A stretch of DNA of 64,000 nucleotides, from the NCBI RefSeq assembly GCF_050113715.1, contig NZ_JBNJQR010000006.1, positions 242,355 to 306,354 of the forward strand, in the 5' to 3' direction. The position numbers and the translations under genes are program-made. The stretch comes from Brevibacillus_H ginsengisoli. GTDB lineage: Bacteria; Bacillota; Bacilli; Brevibacillales; Brevibacillaceae. Under the pieces are notes generated by a model that worked only from the letters and a program-made list of their open reading frames with translations, was not told where the DNA came from and searched no databases. Below, one piece after another: positions 25,806 through 34,445 of the stretch (within the stretch, counting starts at the first letter, position 1; each line of letters starts with the position of its first letter).

Positions 25806-27125
25806 ATGTTTATTCCGAATAAAATCACAGAAAGTGTGCTTAAATTGAAAGAAAGAGTTTATATTTTTTTATTAATGATCGTTGGGGTTCCGATTGCGGG
25901 TGAGCTTAATTTTCATCCGTTTGGTGACACTTTTCGGGTTAGCTTTGGTACGACGGCTTTTTTGTTCTTCTTGCTTTGGATAAAGAATATTCCCCCTTGG
26001 CTTTCTGGTTTTGCGGTGGGAATAAGCGTCTTCAGCTTTCGGATTCTCCTGGATTTATTGGGGCGGCAGCCGATTCACGTGGAACCGATCATTTACAATC
26101 ACTTGCCAGCGCTCGTTTTTTATGTTTGCTATGCGGCTTTATTCTCATTGATGCGCATCAATCAACTCTATCAACGTCCGCTTTTAGTTGGTTTGCTCGG
26201 AGTGGTCATAGAGGTCATATCCAATCTCATGGAGTTGACTTTTCGCTGGGCACCGATTGAGAGTGTCATGAGCCTCGAGATTATCAGCAAAATTACGTTG
26301 TTTGCCGTCATCCGTACCTTCTTTGTCCTTGGATTTTTCAATATGATCCAGTTGAGACATGCCATCATCTTGGAAGAACAGCAGCGCAAACGCAACGAAC
26401 GCACCATGCTTTTGATCTCTGACTTGTATGTGGAATCGATCCAGTTAAAAAAGACGCTGAATCAAGTGGAATCGATCACCCGAGATTGTTATGATGTATA
26501 TCGGGGACTGCAAGCTTCCTCAAATGAACAGGCAGAAAGCTATGCCAAGCGAGTTTTGCATATCGCTGGACAAGTTCATGAGATAAAAAAAGATAATCAA
26601 CGGATCTATGCGGGATTGTCCAAAATGATCTCTAGCGAAGATGTCCCGAACTATATGAGTATGGAAGCGTTGGGACGAATTGTCGTGCGTTCGAATCAGA
26701 AGTACGCGCAACTATTGGCGAAGGAGATATCATTCGAATTACAGGTTGTGGTGACACAAGGCAACTATCACATGTACACCTTGTTGTCGCTGATGAACAA
26801 CCTGGTCGCGAATGCTGTAGAGGCGATTAAGGAAGCAGGAACCATTCGTATAACAATCAAGCAGCTGGAAGATTGGCTTGAGGTATCTGTACACGATGAC
26901 GGACCAGGAGTGTTGGTAAAAGACAAAGAAATACTGTTCAAGCCGGGATTTACCACCAAGTACGATATTTCTGGCATGCCATCAACCGGAATCGGATTAA
27001 GCTACGTCAAAGAAATGGTTGAAAGCTTAGGGGGAACCATTACGGTTGAGAATGAAGCAATTCCCCGAGAAACCGTTTTTACCATCCGGCTACCCATCGA
27101 GAGCATTATTCATCAAGGAGGATAG
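25806..27125 (+). CDS. glnK: Membrane sensor histidine kinase, GlnK-like
   Basis: A 439-residue kinase with about six N-terminal transmembrane segments (to about residue 185), a linker coiled coil, a phospho-acceptor His258 in QVHEIKKDNQRI, and a GHKL ATPase domain with N box LMNNLVANAVEAI, G1 DDGPG and G2 TGIGLSYVKE. The layout matches the GlnK/YcbA kinases that pair with GlnL and sense glutamine or glutamate. The response regulator gene follows after a single base. No clear ribosome site precedes the ATG, so this start is less certain. Confidence 0.82.
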   Translation: MFIPNKITESVLKLKERVYIFLLMIVGVPIAGELNFHPFGDTFRVSFGTTAFLFFLLWIKNIPPWLSGFAVGISVFSFRILLDLLGRQPIHVEPIIYNHLPALVFYVCYAALFSLMRINQLYQRPLLVGLLGVVIEVISNLMELTFRWAPIESVMSLEIISKITLFAVIRTFFVLGFFNMIQLRHAIILEEQQRKRNERTMLLISDLYVESIQLKKTLNQVESITRDCYDVYRGLQASSNEQAESYAKRVLHIAGQVHEIKKDNQRIYAGLSKMISSEDVPNYMSMEALGRIVVRSNQKYAQLLAKEISFELQVVVTQGNYHMYTLLSLMNNLVANAVEAIKEAGTIRITIKQLEDWLEVSVHDDGPGVLVKDKEILFKPGFTTKYDISGMPSTGIGLSYVKEMVESLGGTITVENEAIPRETVFTIRLPIESIIHQGG

Positions 27126-27126
27126 T

Positions 27127-28044
27127 ATGCGATTTTTCATTGTGGATGACGATCAGGCTGTGCGGTTTATGATCTCTCATATAATAGAAGATGAAGATTT
27201 GGGGACTGTTGTGGGTGAGGCTGAGGACGGTTCCTTTATTGATGCCGACATATTGTCTGTGAAAAAAGTGGACATCTTACTGATCGATCTTCTCATGCCC
27301 ATTCGGGATGGGATCGAAACGGTTCGCCAGATCTCTTCGTCCTTTGAAGGGAAAATCATCATGATTTCCCAAATCGAATCCAAAGAAATGATTGCCGAAG
27401 CGTATACAAATGGAATTGAGTATTACATAACCAAACCGATCAATCGGCTGGAGGTAATCAGCGTCATTCAAAAGGTAAGTGAACGGGTGATGCTGGAGCG
27501 ATCCATTCAGGATATCCAGAAGTCCTTAAGTTTACTAGGAATGGGGATGTCTAAAGACAGACGGGAGAATCCTTTTACCGAAAAAACGATTGTGACCACA
27601 GGCAGATATCTGTTAACGGAGTTGGGGATAATCGGGGAATCAGGCAGCAAGGATTTATTAGAAATCGTGGACTACCTGTACCAGAGCGAAAAGGAAGACT
27701 CCTATGAATACGATTTTCCTTCCTTGAAGGAGATTTTTCATAATGTCGCGCGCAAAAAACTGGGACAGCAAGCAACGGCAACGGAAGTGCAAAAAGAGGT
27801 GAAAGCAGCCGAACAGCGTATTCGCCGAGCATTGGCACAAGCGTTAACCCATTTGACGTCCATTGGATTAACCGATTACTCGAATGCCAAGTTTGAGAAA
27901 TACGCTTCAACGTTTTTTGATTTTAAAGAGGTCAGAAAGCGTATGCTGGAGTTGGATAATGATGTCGAACTGTCCAATGCCAAAATCAACACCAAACGCT
28001 TTATACTGGTTCTCTATCTTGAGGCTAAGCGTTTATTAGGGTAA
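27127..28044 (+). CDS. glnL: Response regulator with YcbB domain, GlnL-like
   Basis: A 305-residue regulator. The receiver domain (1-120) has the acidic pocket DDD near residue 8, phospho-acceptor Asp54 in LLIDLLMP and the Lys of ITKPINRLEV. The rest is a YcbB-type DNA-binding domain, as in Bacillus subtilis GlnL. The ATG at 27127 is chosen because AAGGAGGATAG is immediately upstream. It is cotranscribed with the kinase and probably activates the divergent symporter gene. Confidence 0.85.
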   Translation: MRFFIVDDDQAVRFMISHIIEDEDLGTVVGEAEDGSFIDADILSVKKVDILLIDLLMPIRDGIETVRQISSSFEGKIIMISQIESKEMIAEAYTNGIEYYITKPINRLEVISVIQKVSERVMLERSIQDIQKSLSLLGMGMSKDRRENPFTEKTIVTTGRYLLTELGIIGESGSKDLLEIVDYLYQSEKEDSYEYDFPSLKEIFHNVARKKLGQQATATEVQKEVKAAEQRIRRALAQALTHLTSIGLTDYSNAKFEKYASTFFDFKEVRKRMLELDNDVELSNAKINTKRFILVLYLEAKRLLG

Positions 28045-28061
28045 GAAGGGATTTGTATTCA

Positions 28062-28376
28062 TTGTCTATTAGTCCACATGTCCATCCAGAGTGCGCCCAA
28101 GCCATGGGGCGTCTCATGCGGATGACGAATCCAAAGTTCCAAGATTTTATTGAACTGCGAACCTACGGAACCGACAAGTATTCAGCCATGGGCTGGGAAG
28201 AACTGAAGAGGTACGTAAACGAACAGACCGTTGTGATTGTTGAAGAATTTGAAGATGAAGCCAATATTTTATCGGCCTTGAGATGGGTGGCGAGGGGGCT
28301 GCCTGTCTATTTAGCGGTTCGGAAGGTGCGTTCTGATTACTCGATGTATCGATACAAGACGCCGAATCGAGAGTAG
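28062..28376 (+). CDS. Hypothetical protein downstream of glnL
   Basis: A protein of about 104 residues beginning after a TTG start at 28062 (alternative TTG at 28053), with AAGAAGGG as ribosome site. It is soluble and alpha/beta in character (VHPECAQAMGRLMRMTNPKF, EQTVVIVEEFEDEANILSAL). I do not recognise a family. It is 17 bases after the regulator and is probably cotranscribed. Confidence 0.55.
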   Translation: MSISPHVHPECAQAMGRLMRMTNPKFQDFIELRTYGTDKYSAMGWEELKRYVNEQTVVIVEEFEDEANILSALRWVARGLPVYLAVRKVRSDYSMYRYKTPNRE

Positions 28377-28400
28377 CTTTATTAAAACGGAGGAAGGTTC

Positions 28401-29129
28401 ATGCCATTTACATTCTCTCACACGCTTTATGCGGCTCCCCTCAAGTGGATCAAACCCAAATGGTTTAGCCTTACCGGATTAGTGGTAGGGAGTATGTCTC
28501 CCGATTTTGAATACTTCATTGCTTTGGAACCATATCAATCGATTGGGCATACGATTCAAGGTTTGTTCTTTCAGGCAATACCGCTTAGTATCATCGTTTC
28601 GATTCTTTTTCATAAGATCATCAAGAAGCCACTCATCATGAACTTGCCTTTCTCATTTCACTTTCCTATCCTTCAGACAGATAGGTTGTGGAAGCAAGGC
28701 TCAGTCGCCCAATGGGTGGTTTTCTTGTGTTCGGTCATCATCGGCTTCTTTACGCATCTATTTGTTGATTCGTTTACACATGTCGGTGGTTTTTTCGTCA
28801 TGCATAGCCAGATTCTTCGTACCAGTATGCTTGGATTGCCCGTTTATAAATGGCTCCAATACAGCTTGTCATTGTTCGGATTATTGTTTCCAGTTGCGTG
28901 GCTTATGTGGAAAAGATGGATATTATTAGATGTTCGACAATTCCGAGGCCTTCGCACGACCAATCGGAAGATCATTCAATATTGGTTTCTAGTCCTTCTC
29001 GTTTCGGTGGTGACACTGCTTCTTAAACTACTGCTTGGTTACCACGGGAATCTCATTGGGGTTTTGGTCGTTGCGCCAATTACGGGAGGATTGATTGGGA
29101 TCTTAGCTGCATCCGTTGTTTATCGATGA
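28401..29129 (+). CDS. DUF4184 family membrane protein
   Basis: A 242-residue membrane protein with the DUF4184 signature MPFTFSHTLYAAPLKWI followed by LTGLVVGSMSPDFEYF, and six or so transmembrane segments. The His/Asp-rich elements (SHT, DFEYF, HLFVDSFTH) resemble metal-dependent membrane hydrolases, but no function is established for the family. Ribosome site GGAGGAAGG precedes the ATG. No terminator was found after it. Confidence 0.85.
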   Translation: MPFTFSHTLYAAPLKWIKPKWFSLTGLVVGSMSPDFEYFIALEPYQSIGHTIQGLFFQAIPLSIIVSILFHKIIKKPLIMNLPFSFHFPILQTDRLWKQGSVAQWVVFLCSVIIGFFTHLFVDSFTHVGGFFVMHSQILRTSMLGLPVYKWLQYSLSLFGLLFPVAWLMWKRWILLDVRQFRGLRTTNRKIIQYWFLVLLVSVVTLLLKLLLGYHGNLIGVLVVAPITGGLIGILAASVVYR

Positions 29130-29165
29130 TGGAATGTAGGCATAGTGGGTAGTTCATGCAGATAT

Positions 29166-29468
29166 TTAATAGGGTCGAATTGAATCAATATGAACCGTAC
29201 CTAAGAATGAAACATATACAGTTTTTTTCTTATGGAATTGAGGTAAATTCAAAGCAGGCATACAAACATAATCAATTTCTACAGAACGACCAAAAGGAAC
29301 TTTTACCGAACGAATGGCTGTATCTGAACCGCAACCATCGATCGCTCCAGTGTATTGATTATTGAAACCTGATACTGCTCTGGTTTTGGAAAAATCATCC
29401 GTTATCCAGGGGCACCAGAAACACAAAACAACACAAAGCACCACCATAGCAATTAATTTCAGTTTCAA
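29166..29468 (-). CDS. Small exported or membrane-anchored hypothetical protein
   Basis: A 100-residue protein with an N-terminal hydrophobic helix (KLKLIAMVVLCVVLCFWCPW) and a short outer domain. The TTG at 29468 has GAGGTGG 5 bases upstream on the minus strand; a further TTG at 29495 lacks a site. It lies alone between the DUF4184 gene and a small peptide gene. Family not recognised, and a plus-strand frame overlaps it, but the ribosome site and signal sequence favour this strand. Confidence 0.5.
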   Translation of the reverse strand: MKLKLIAMVVLCVVLCFWCPWITDDFSKTRAVSGFNNQYTGAIDGCGSDTAIRSVKVPFGRSVEIDYVCMPALNLPQFHKKKTVYVSFLGTVHIDSIRPY

Positions 29469-29740
29469 CCTGACCACCTCTAACCGGATATTCAATCAAA
29501 TCAGGCTCACCGTTTAATCAACCAAACCATGACGAGGTAATAAATAAAGCAGTGTAATCAATTTTACTAACGTTACGAATGAAATCAACAATTGGTTTCG
29601 TTATGTTAAGAAAGCAATTATGATTGTAATTTATTTCACAAAGTCTTCAAACAGACCTCTAGCATATCACTCCATCTTCCCTCACAATGAAGGTAGAAGA
29701 GAAAATCTTCTAGTTCCACCACAGGAAGGAGTGTCTTGGT

Positions 29741-29839
29741 ATGATTCTCAAAAAACGTTTAAAAGACACATGGGCCATGTATGTTCCTGCAACATTGTTT
29801 CTCAGTTTACTGATTACAGCGATCTTGACGAGCAATTAA
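29741..29839 (+). CDS. 32-residue single-pass membrane peptide
   Basis: A short gene with ribosome site AGGAAGGAG 9 bases before ATG, encoding a 32-residue peptide: basic N-terminus MILKKRLKDTWAMY, then one hydrophobic helix VPATLFLSLLITAILTS. A U-tailed hairpin follows 30 bases after the stop. Size and charge pattern fit a small regulatory membrane protein or a type I toxin-like peptide, but no antisense RNA or family match is evident. Confidence 0.5.
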   Translation: MILKKRLKDTWAMYVPATLFLSLLITAILTSN

Positions 29840-29869
29840 CGGATGACAAACTTTATACGGTACTGAATG

Positions 29870-29907
29870 GGAGAGCTGATCAAATTCGAAGCTCTCCTAT
29901 TATTTTT
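29870..29907 (+). terminator. Terminator after the 32-residue gene
   Basis: Stem GGAGAGCT/AGCTCTCC, 12-base loop, then TATTATTTTT. It closes the short transcription unit upstream of htpG. Confidence 0.65.
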
Positions 29908-29915
29908 GATGGTTA

Positions 29916-29943
29916 TTGACACATCCAAGCAAGATATGATATT
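29916..29943 (+). promoter_or_regulatory. htpG promoter
   Basis: TTGACA at 29916-29921 and GATATT at 29938-29943, spacer 16, placing the transcription start at or just before the CIRCE element. Confidence 0.55.
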
Positions 29944-29953
29944 TAAAAAGAGA

Positions 29954-29980
29954 TTAGCACTCTCTTGATTAGAGTGCTAA
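29954..29980 (+). promoter_or_regulatory. CIRCE element (HrcA operator) upstream of htpG
   Basis: A perfect inverted repeat TTAGCACTC, nine bases, GAGTGCTAA. This is the exact CIRCE consensus bound by the HrcA heat-shock repressor, here between the promoter and the htpG start codon, where HrcA would block transcription and heat would release it. Confidence 0.93.
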
Positions 29981-30032
29981 ATATAACGGAAACATGATAA
30001 TTTGAACTCGTCTGTGAGAGGGGAATTAAGGA

Positions 30033-31910
30033 ATGGAAAAGAAGCAGTTCCAAGCAGAATCCAAGAGATTATTAGAAATGATGATTAACTCGATCTATTC
30101 ACAAAAAGAGATCTTTTTGCGTGAGCTCATTTCCAATGCAAGTGACGCCATTGATAAAATCTATTACAAAGCGTTAACGGATGAGTCTTTGCGTTTTGAA
30201 CCGGATCAATATTACATAAAGGTGATCCCTGACCAAGAAGCCAGAACGCTGAAGATCCTGGATACGGGAATTGGGATGACCAAGGAAGAGCTGGAGAATA
30301 ACCTTGGAATCATAGCCAAGAGCGGATCTTTAGCCTTTAAATCTGAAAACGAAATCAAAGACGGTCATGATATTATTGGCCAATTCGGTGTCGGGTTCTA
30401 TTCGGCTTTTATGGTCGCTGACGAAGTCACCGTTGTTAGTAATGCGCTTGGAAGTGATGTGGCCTATAAATGGGTTTCTTCGGGTGCTGATGGGTATACG
30501 ATTGAGCCTTGCGAGAAGGAAACCGTCGGTACGGAAATCACCTTGCAAATCAAAGCGAACACGGAAGACGAGAATTACGATGATTATCTGAATGAATACC
30601 GACTCCGCAGCATTATTAAAAAATACTCTGACTTCATTCGTTACCCGATCAAAATGGAAGTGGCAACCAGCCAAAAAGTAGAGGGTAGCGAGGACGAGTA
30701 TCAAAATGTCCAGGAAGAGCAAACCATCAACAGCATGGTTCCGATCTGGAGAAAGAATAAACAAGAACTGACGGAAGCGGACTACGAGAGCTTTTACCAT
30801 GAGAAGCATTACGGCTTTGACAAACCGATTAAACATATTCACGTTAAGGCAGACGGTGCCGTACGCTACAATGCGATTCTCTTCATCCCGGAAAAAATGC
30901 CGTTCGACTACTACACTAAAGAGTTTGAAAAGGGCTTAGAGCTTTACTCCAATGGGGTTTTAATCATGAGCAAATGTGCCGATCTGCTTCCTGATCATTT
31001 TAGTTTTGTGAAGGGGATGGTAGATTCTGAGGACTTGTCGCTTAATATCTCGAGGGAGATTCTCCAACAGGATAAACAGCTGAAGCTAATCGCCAAAAAC
31101 ATTAAGAGCAAAATCAAGAGCCAGCTGCAAAGTCTCCTAAAGGATGAGCGAGAGAAGTATGAGGAATTCTATCGTTCGTTTGGCAGACAGCTGAAGTACG
31201 GAGTGTACAGTGATTACGGAATGAATAAGGAAGAGCTTCAAGACCTGATGTTGTTCTACTCTTCCAAAGAGAAGAAGCTGGTCAGTCTGGACGAGTACGT
31301 CTCCAGAATGCCTGAGGACCAAAAATACATCTATTATGCTTCCGGAGAATCAATTGAGCGGATTGAAAAGCTGCCACAGACAGAGTTGGTGTCGGAGAAA
31401 GGGTACGAAATCCTGTATTTCACCGACGATATTGATGAGTTCGCGATCAAAATGCTAATGGGATACAAAGAGAAGGAGTTCAAGTCCGTAGCAAGTGGAG
31501 ATTTAGGAATTGAAGCGGGAGACACTAACAGCAGCGAAGAGGCAGAGACTGAAAACAAAGAACTATTTGAGTATATGAAGAACGTACTGGCCGATAAAGT
31601 GAAGGATATCAGAGCCTCTAAAATTCTAAAGAGCCATCCGGTTTGCTTCACGACCGATGGTGAAGTCACAATCGAAATGGAAAAGATCCTGAATGCGATG
31701 CCGAACAATCAAGGCATCAAGGCGGAAAAGGTTTTGGAAATTAATACGAACCATCCAGTATTTGAATCCTTAAAGAAATCGTTTGAAACAGATAAAGAGA
31801 AGGTAGACTTGTACACCAAATTATTGTACAACCAAGCACTTTTAATTGAAGGACTTCCAGTACAGGATCCTGTTGAGTTTACGAACGATATCTGCAAGAT
31901 TATGGTGTAA
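30033..31910 (+). CDS. htpG: Molecular chaperone HtpG (Hsp90)
   Basis: A 625-residue Hsp90 homologue of normal bacterial length. The N-terminal ATPase domain shows FLRELISNASDAIDKIYY, ILDTGIGMTKEELENNLG and IGQFGVGFYSAFMVADEVTV; middle and C-terminal dimerisation domains follow (for example VDSEDLSLNISREILQQDKQ). It is an ATP-dependent cytosolic chaperone. AGAGGGGAATTAAGG precedes the ATG. The perfect CIRCE upstream predicts HrcA control. It is monocistronic with a strong terminator. Confidence 0.95.
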   Translation: MEKKQFQAESKRLLEMMINSIYSQKEIFLRELISNASDAIDKIYYKALTDESLRFEPDQYYIKVIPDQEARTLKILDTGIGMTKEELENNLGIIAKSGSLAFKSENEIKDGHDIIGQFGVGFYSAFMVADEVTVVSNALGSDVAYKWVSSGADGYTIEPCEKETVGTEITLQIKANTEDENYDDYLNEYRLRSIIKKYSDFIRYPIKMEVATSQKVEGSEDEYQNVQEEQTINSMVPIWRKNKQELTEADYESFYHEKHYGFDKPIKHIHVKADGAVRYNAILFIPEKMPFDYYTKEFEKGLELYSNGVLIMSKCADLLPDHFSFVKGMVDSEDLSLNISREILQQDKQLKLIAKNIKSKIKSQLQSLLKDEREKYEEFYRSFGRQLKYGVYSDYGMNKEELQDLMLFYSSKEKKLVSLDEYVSRMPEDQKYIYYASGESIERIEKLPQTELVSEKGYEILYFTDDIDEFAIKMLMGYKEKEFKSVASGDLGIEAGDTNSSEEAETENKELFEYMKNVLADKVKDIRASKILKSHPVCFTTDGEVTIEMEKILNAMPNNQGIKAEKVLEINTNHPVFESLKKSFETDKEKVDLYTKLLYNQALLIEGLPVQDPVEFTNDICKIMV

Positions 31911-31915
31911 ATCAG

Positions 31916-31944
31916 AAAAAGCATGGGATAGCCCATGCTTTTTT
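31916..31944 (+). terminator. Terminator of htpG
   Basis: Stem AAAAAGCATGGG/CCCATGCTTTTT, 4-base loop, T-rich tail, starting 6 bases after the stop. Confidence 0.85.
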
Positions 31945-32012
31945 ATTTGGTCTATGTAATGGATAGTGGAGTATGTTATGTGGGTGGCGTTACGCTTAAT
32001 GAAAACTTCCCA

Positions 32013-32744
32013 TTACTGGAGCAATGCGTTTCCAAAGAAGGCCCAGATGTCCTTTTTCTTCTCATTTTCCGTGAGACGTCTGATTTCGATGGTCAGGGTT
32101 TTCACTCCAGTGAGATCTACATCGGCCATCTGGCTCATGCCGGCTTTTTGCTCCCCGCTTTCAAAAAGTACTTGGTCATCCCCTGTTATGCGCCAGAGAA
32201 CTGTATCTTGTTTGGCCGACGACTTGTCATCAGTTGCCAGAATGCCTGACAGCTTGGAATACTTCCCATTTAACTGAAACGAGAATACTTGACAGGTCGA
32301 ATTAGGTAGTTTGTCATCGGCGACCTCATGAACATAATCGTAACCGATGCCGTTCAGATATGTCTTTCCGCCTACGGAAAATTTCCCTGTCTTCCAATTA
32401 TCCGTATATGAGTGAGAATACTTCAACCCGTAAGGCATCGAGTAGGGCAAGGAAGACAAGCGGATCGGCGCCTTCACTTTTGCTACGGCTCTCCCGATTG
32501 TGATCGTCGAGTTCTTGGCATCCCAGGTGACCTGTCTGCCTACCTTCTCTCCAACAAAGGAAGCCGGTACGTAGGGGACACCATTGTAGAGGAAAGATGC
32601 ATTGCTTTCCTGTAGACGCCCATCCACCATGAATTTGATCGGTTGGGTATCGACGGTAATCTGTTGGGTTGCGGCAAACGCGATGCCAGAGAAGAACAGA
32701 GAGCCTGTCAAAAAACCAGCGAGGTAAGTACGGATATTTTTCAA
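32013..32744 (-). CDS. Exported protein with stalk domain and NPCBM-like domain
   Basis: A 243-residue exported protein with signal peptide (about 1-25, ending AFAAT), a copper-amine-oxidase-N-type stalk domain (about 28-85: PIKFMVDGRLQESNASFLYN, PYVPASFVGEKVGRQVTWDA, STITIG) and a C-terminal carbohydrate-binding NPCBM-like beta-sandwich (KTYLNGIGYDYVHEVADDKL, GVKTLTIEIRRLTENEKKKD). Such proteins sit in the cell envelope. The TTG at 32744 is chosen because AAGGAGGCG lies 6 bases upstream. It is monocistronic and divergent from a candidate 28-residue gene. Confidence 0.82.
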   Translation of the reverse strand: MKNIRTYLAGFLTGSLFFSGIAFAATQQITVDTQPIKFMVDGRLQESNASFLYNGVPYVPASFVGEKVGRQVTWDAKNSTITIGRAVAKVKAPIRLSSLPYSMPYGLKYSHSYTDNWKTGKFSVGGKTYLNGIGYDYVHEVADDKLPNSTCQVFSFQLNGKYSKLSGILATDDKSSAKQDTVLWRITGDDQVLFESGEQKAGMSQMADVDLTGVKTLTIEIRRLTENEKKKDIWAFFGNALLQ

Positions 32745-32868
32745 AATAATCGCCTCCTTCAGAAATATCAAATTGTAGTATAATGGAAAATTCTAATCTT
32801 TTGATGAGAAGAAATACCTTTTTATACCATTCTTTACAGTAAATAAGTCCTAAGGAGGTGTGATCCGA

Positions 32869-32955
32869 ATGATAACCCAAACTGGCCGAATCAGAGGAAG
32901 TTCTCCAAATTGTGTAGGGGAGATAAATGATAAGGCTTTTGAAACGGAAGAATGA
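32869..32955 (+). CDS. Candidate 28-residue peptide
   Basis: An ATG with a near-perfect ribosome site (TAAGGAGGTG, 8 bases upstream) opens a 28-residue frame, MITQTGRIRGSSPNCVGEIN plus eight residues. A possible promoter (TTGATG 32801-32806, TATACC 32823-32828, spacer 16) lies upstream and a short inverted repeat CCCGAT/ATCGGG follows without a T-run. Soluble, one cysteine; no family recognised. It could be a leader peptide or a real small protein. Confidence 0.35.
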   Translation: MITQTGRIRGSSPNCVGEINDKAFETEE

Positions 32956-33217
32956 CAAAAACCCGATCTATTCAATCGGGCAAAAGTAAGCCTAAGAATT
33001 TACTAAGAGATCAACTGCAATTGTAAGGCACATTACAAAGACATAAATGTATTCCTGGATCTTTTTGGACAATGGATTACACCTCCAGAAAAACAATTTA
33101 CCAAATGGTACCTTAAACATTTCGTTTTATAAAGTAGATATTCAAGGACTTGCCATAATAGTTAGGAAGTGACCAGTAACACAAAAACACTGGGAACTCC
33201 CCAATTGTCACATAACA
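32956..33217. other. AT-rich intergenic region, no gene seen
   Basis: Downstream of the candidate 28-residue gene and up to the serine hydrolase 3' end. Only very short frames without ribosome sites are present, and apart from the CCCGAT/ATCGGG hairpin at 32962-32979 I see no element. Confidence 0.4.
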
Positions 33218-33787
33218 TTATGTAAAACTAAATTCCTTCTTGAGGCATGTATTTAGGATCCATGGCCATTCACCATGACCAGAAGCTGTATTCAAGTGTC
33301 CTGATTTTGGAAAAGCGATAGCAGGTAGCCCTAATTTTAAAAAGAGAGTAGATTCCTCAATACTACAAAACGGATCATCCGTTGACATAACTAACCATGT
33401 ACTCTCTGCCGCATTTACTAGTTGCGCTTCGTCTAATGGTACCGGAAAAAAAGTCTGGGCATCAGAAAGTGTACGAACCGGTGAAGGAGGAGCGACAAGA
33501 ATAACCTGACGTACCTTTGATTTTAGAGGAGTAGCTGCATAATGCATCCAGAGAATGGATCCGAGACTATGAGTAAGAACGATAATCTCATTTTCAGGGG
33601 GAATATTTTCAAGACAAACTGAGAGTTCTTCTAACCATATATCCTTTACAGGGCGGTCAAAGTCAGAAAAAGTTGGGAAGTGTACATCAAATTTTCGTTC
33701 CTCTAGTTGTGTGTACAACCACGATTGCCAATGTTGAGGGCCGCTACCGCCGAGGCCATGGATGAGAAGAAAACTTGTTTTTTTCAT
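33218..33787 (-). CDS. RBBP9/YdeN family alpha/beta hydrolase
   Basis: A 189-residue serine hydrolase. The start KKTSFLLIHGLGGSGPQHWQ, nucleophile Ser74 in LTHSLGS, the Asp in MSTDDPFCS and the His in SGHLNTASGHGEWP define the RBBP9-like family, small esterases of unknown physiological substrate. The ATG at 33787 follows AGGTGTGG, a moderate ribosome site; the longer upstream frame has no site and an AT-rich, non-homologous extension. It is the second minus-strand gene after the exported protein at 33925-34362 and may be cotranscribed with it. Confidence 0.85.
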   Translation of the reverse strand: MKKTSFLLIHGLGGSGPQHWQSWLYTQLEERKFDVHFPTFSDFDRPVKDIWLEELSVCLENIPPENEIIVLTHSLGSILWMHYAATPLKSKVRQVILVAPPSPVRTLSDAQTFFPVPLDEAQLVNAAESTWLVMSTDDPFCSIEESTLFLKLGLPAIAFPKSGHLNTASGHGEWPWILNTCLKKEFSFT

Positions 33788-33924
33788 TGTTCCACACCTT
33801 TTTATAATTTTCTCAACTATATCAGTAAACCACACGCTCTTCCAATTTGTGAAATTATTATATTGTAACAAGACGGTAATTGAAAAAACCAATAGAGCCG
33901 AATGAAAAAATAACCCGAGCTCGA

Positions 33925-34362
33925 CTACTGGTTATTCCCCATGTACATTTGAGATTTGATCCATTTAATGATTTCGTTGATTTCTTTTTCTCCTCCTCGG
34001 CAGAGATAAAACTGTTGGTTGTATATCAGAACAATATTTTTAGCTGGATCTTCGGGAATGAGGATAGTGAGATCAGAGTACGAAACAGCTATGTAATGTT
34101 CCAATTGATCATAGGAAATGGGATTTGCTTCTCTTATAAGTTCAAGCGTCGGAATCAAGTGATCCATTAAGCTTTGAATCTTATTCCAACCTTCTGGAGA
34201 CCAATCCATTTGTTGAAAATCAAGTGGCCTTTTTCCAAGTTGGTTATTTAGTACGGCTGTGACTTCCGTTTTTGCTTTTTGATTGACTGGTTCTTGAAGA
34301 TTCGTTGGCATTCCAGAAAACAAAAGCAATAAAAGGGCAATTAGGGAAAAACCAGCTTTCAT
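33925..34362 (-). CDS. Small exported hypothetical protein
   Basis: A 145-residue protein with an N-terminal signal peptide (MKAGFSLIALLLLLFSGMPT) and a mixed alpha/beta outer domain. ATG at 34362 has AAAGGTG 8 bases upstream. No cysteine lipobox is present. Family not recognised; the domain has no visible catalytic motif. It lies between an inactivated acetyltransferase gene and the serine hydrolase gene on the same strand. Confidence 0.65.
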   Translation of the reverse strand: MKAGFSLIALLLLLFSGMPTNLQEPVNQKAKTEVTAVLNNQLGKRPLDFQQMDWSPEGWNKIQSLMDHLIPTLELIREANPISYDQLEHYIAVSYSDLTILIPEDPAKNIVLIYNQQFYLCRGGEKEINEIIKWIKSQMYMGNNQ

Positions 34363-34397
34363 CGAGATCACCTTTTAAATCAATTATGTAAGTGAGA

Positions 34398-34435
34398 AAA
34401 CCGTGTAAGCAGACCGATTCTACCTTACACGGTTT
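34398..34435 (-). terminator. Hairpin downstream of the acetyltransferase pseudogene
   Basis: A perfect 12-bp stem AAACCGTGTAAG/CTTACACGGTTT with a 14-base loop, followed on the minus strand by a short T-run. Confidence 0.6.
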
Positions 34436-34445
34436 AGATTCGATT

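Noticed and set aside
32398..32958. Minus-strand open frame of 186 codons
   Set aside because: It overlaps the stalk-domain protein in a different frame and encodes no recognisable domain; no ribosome site.
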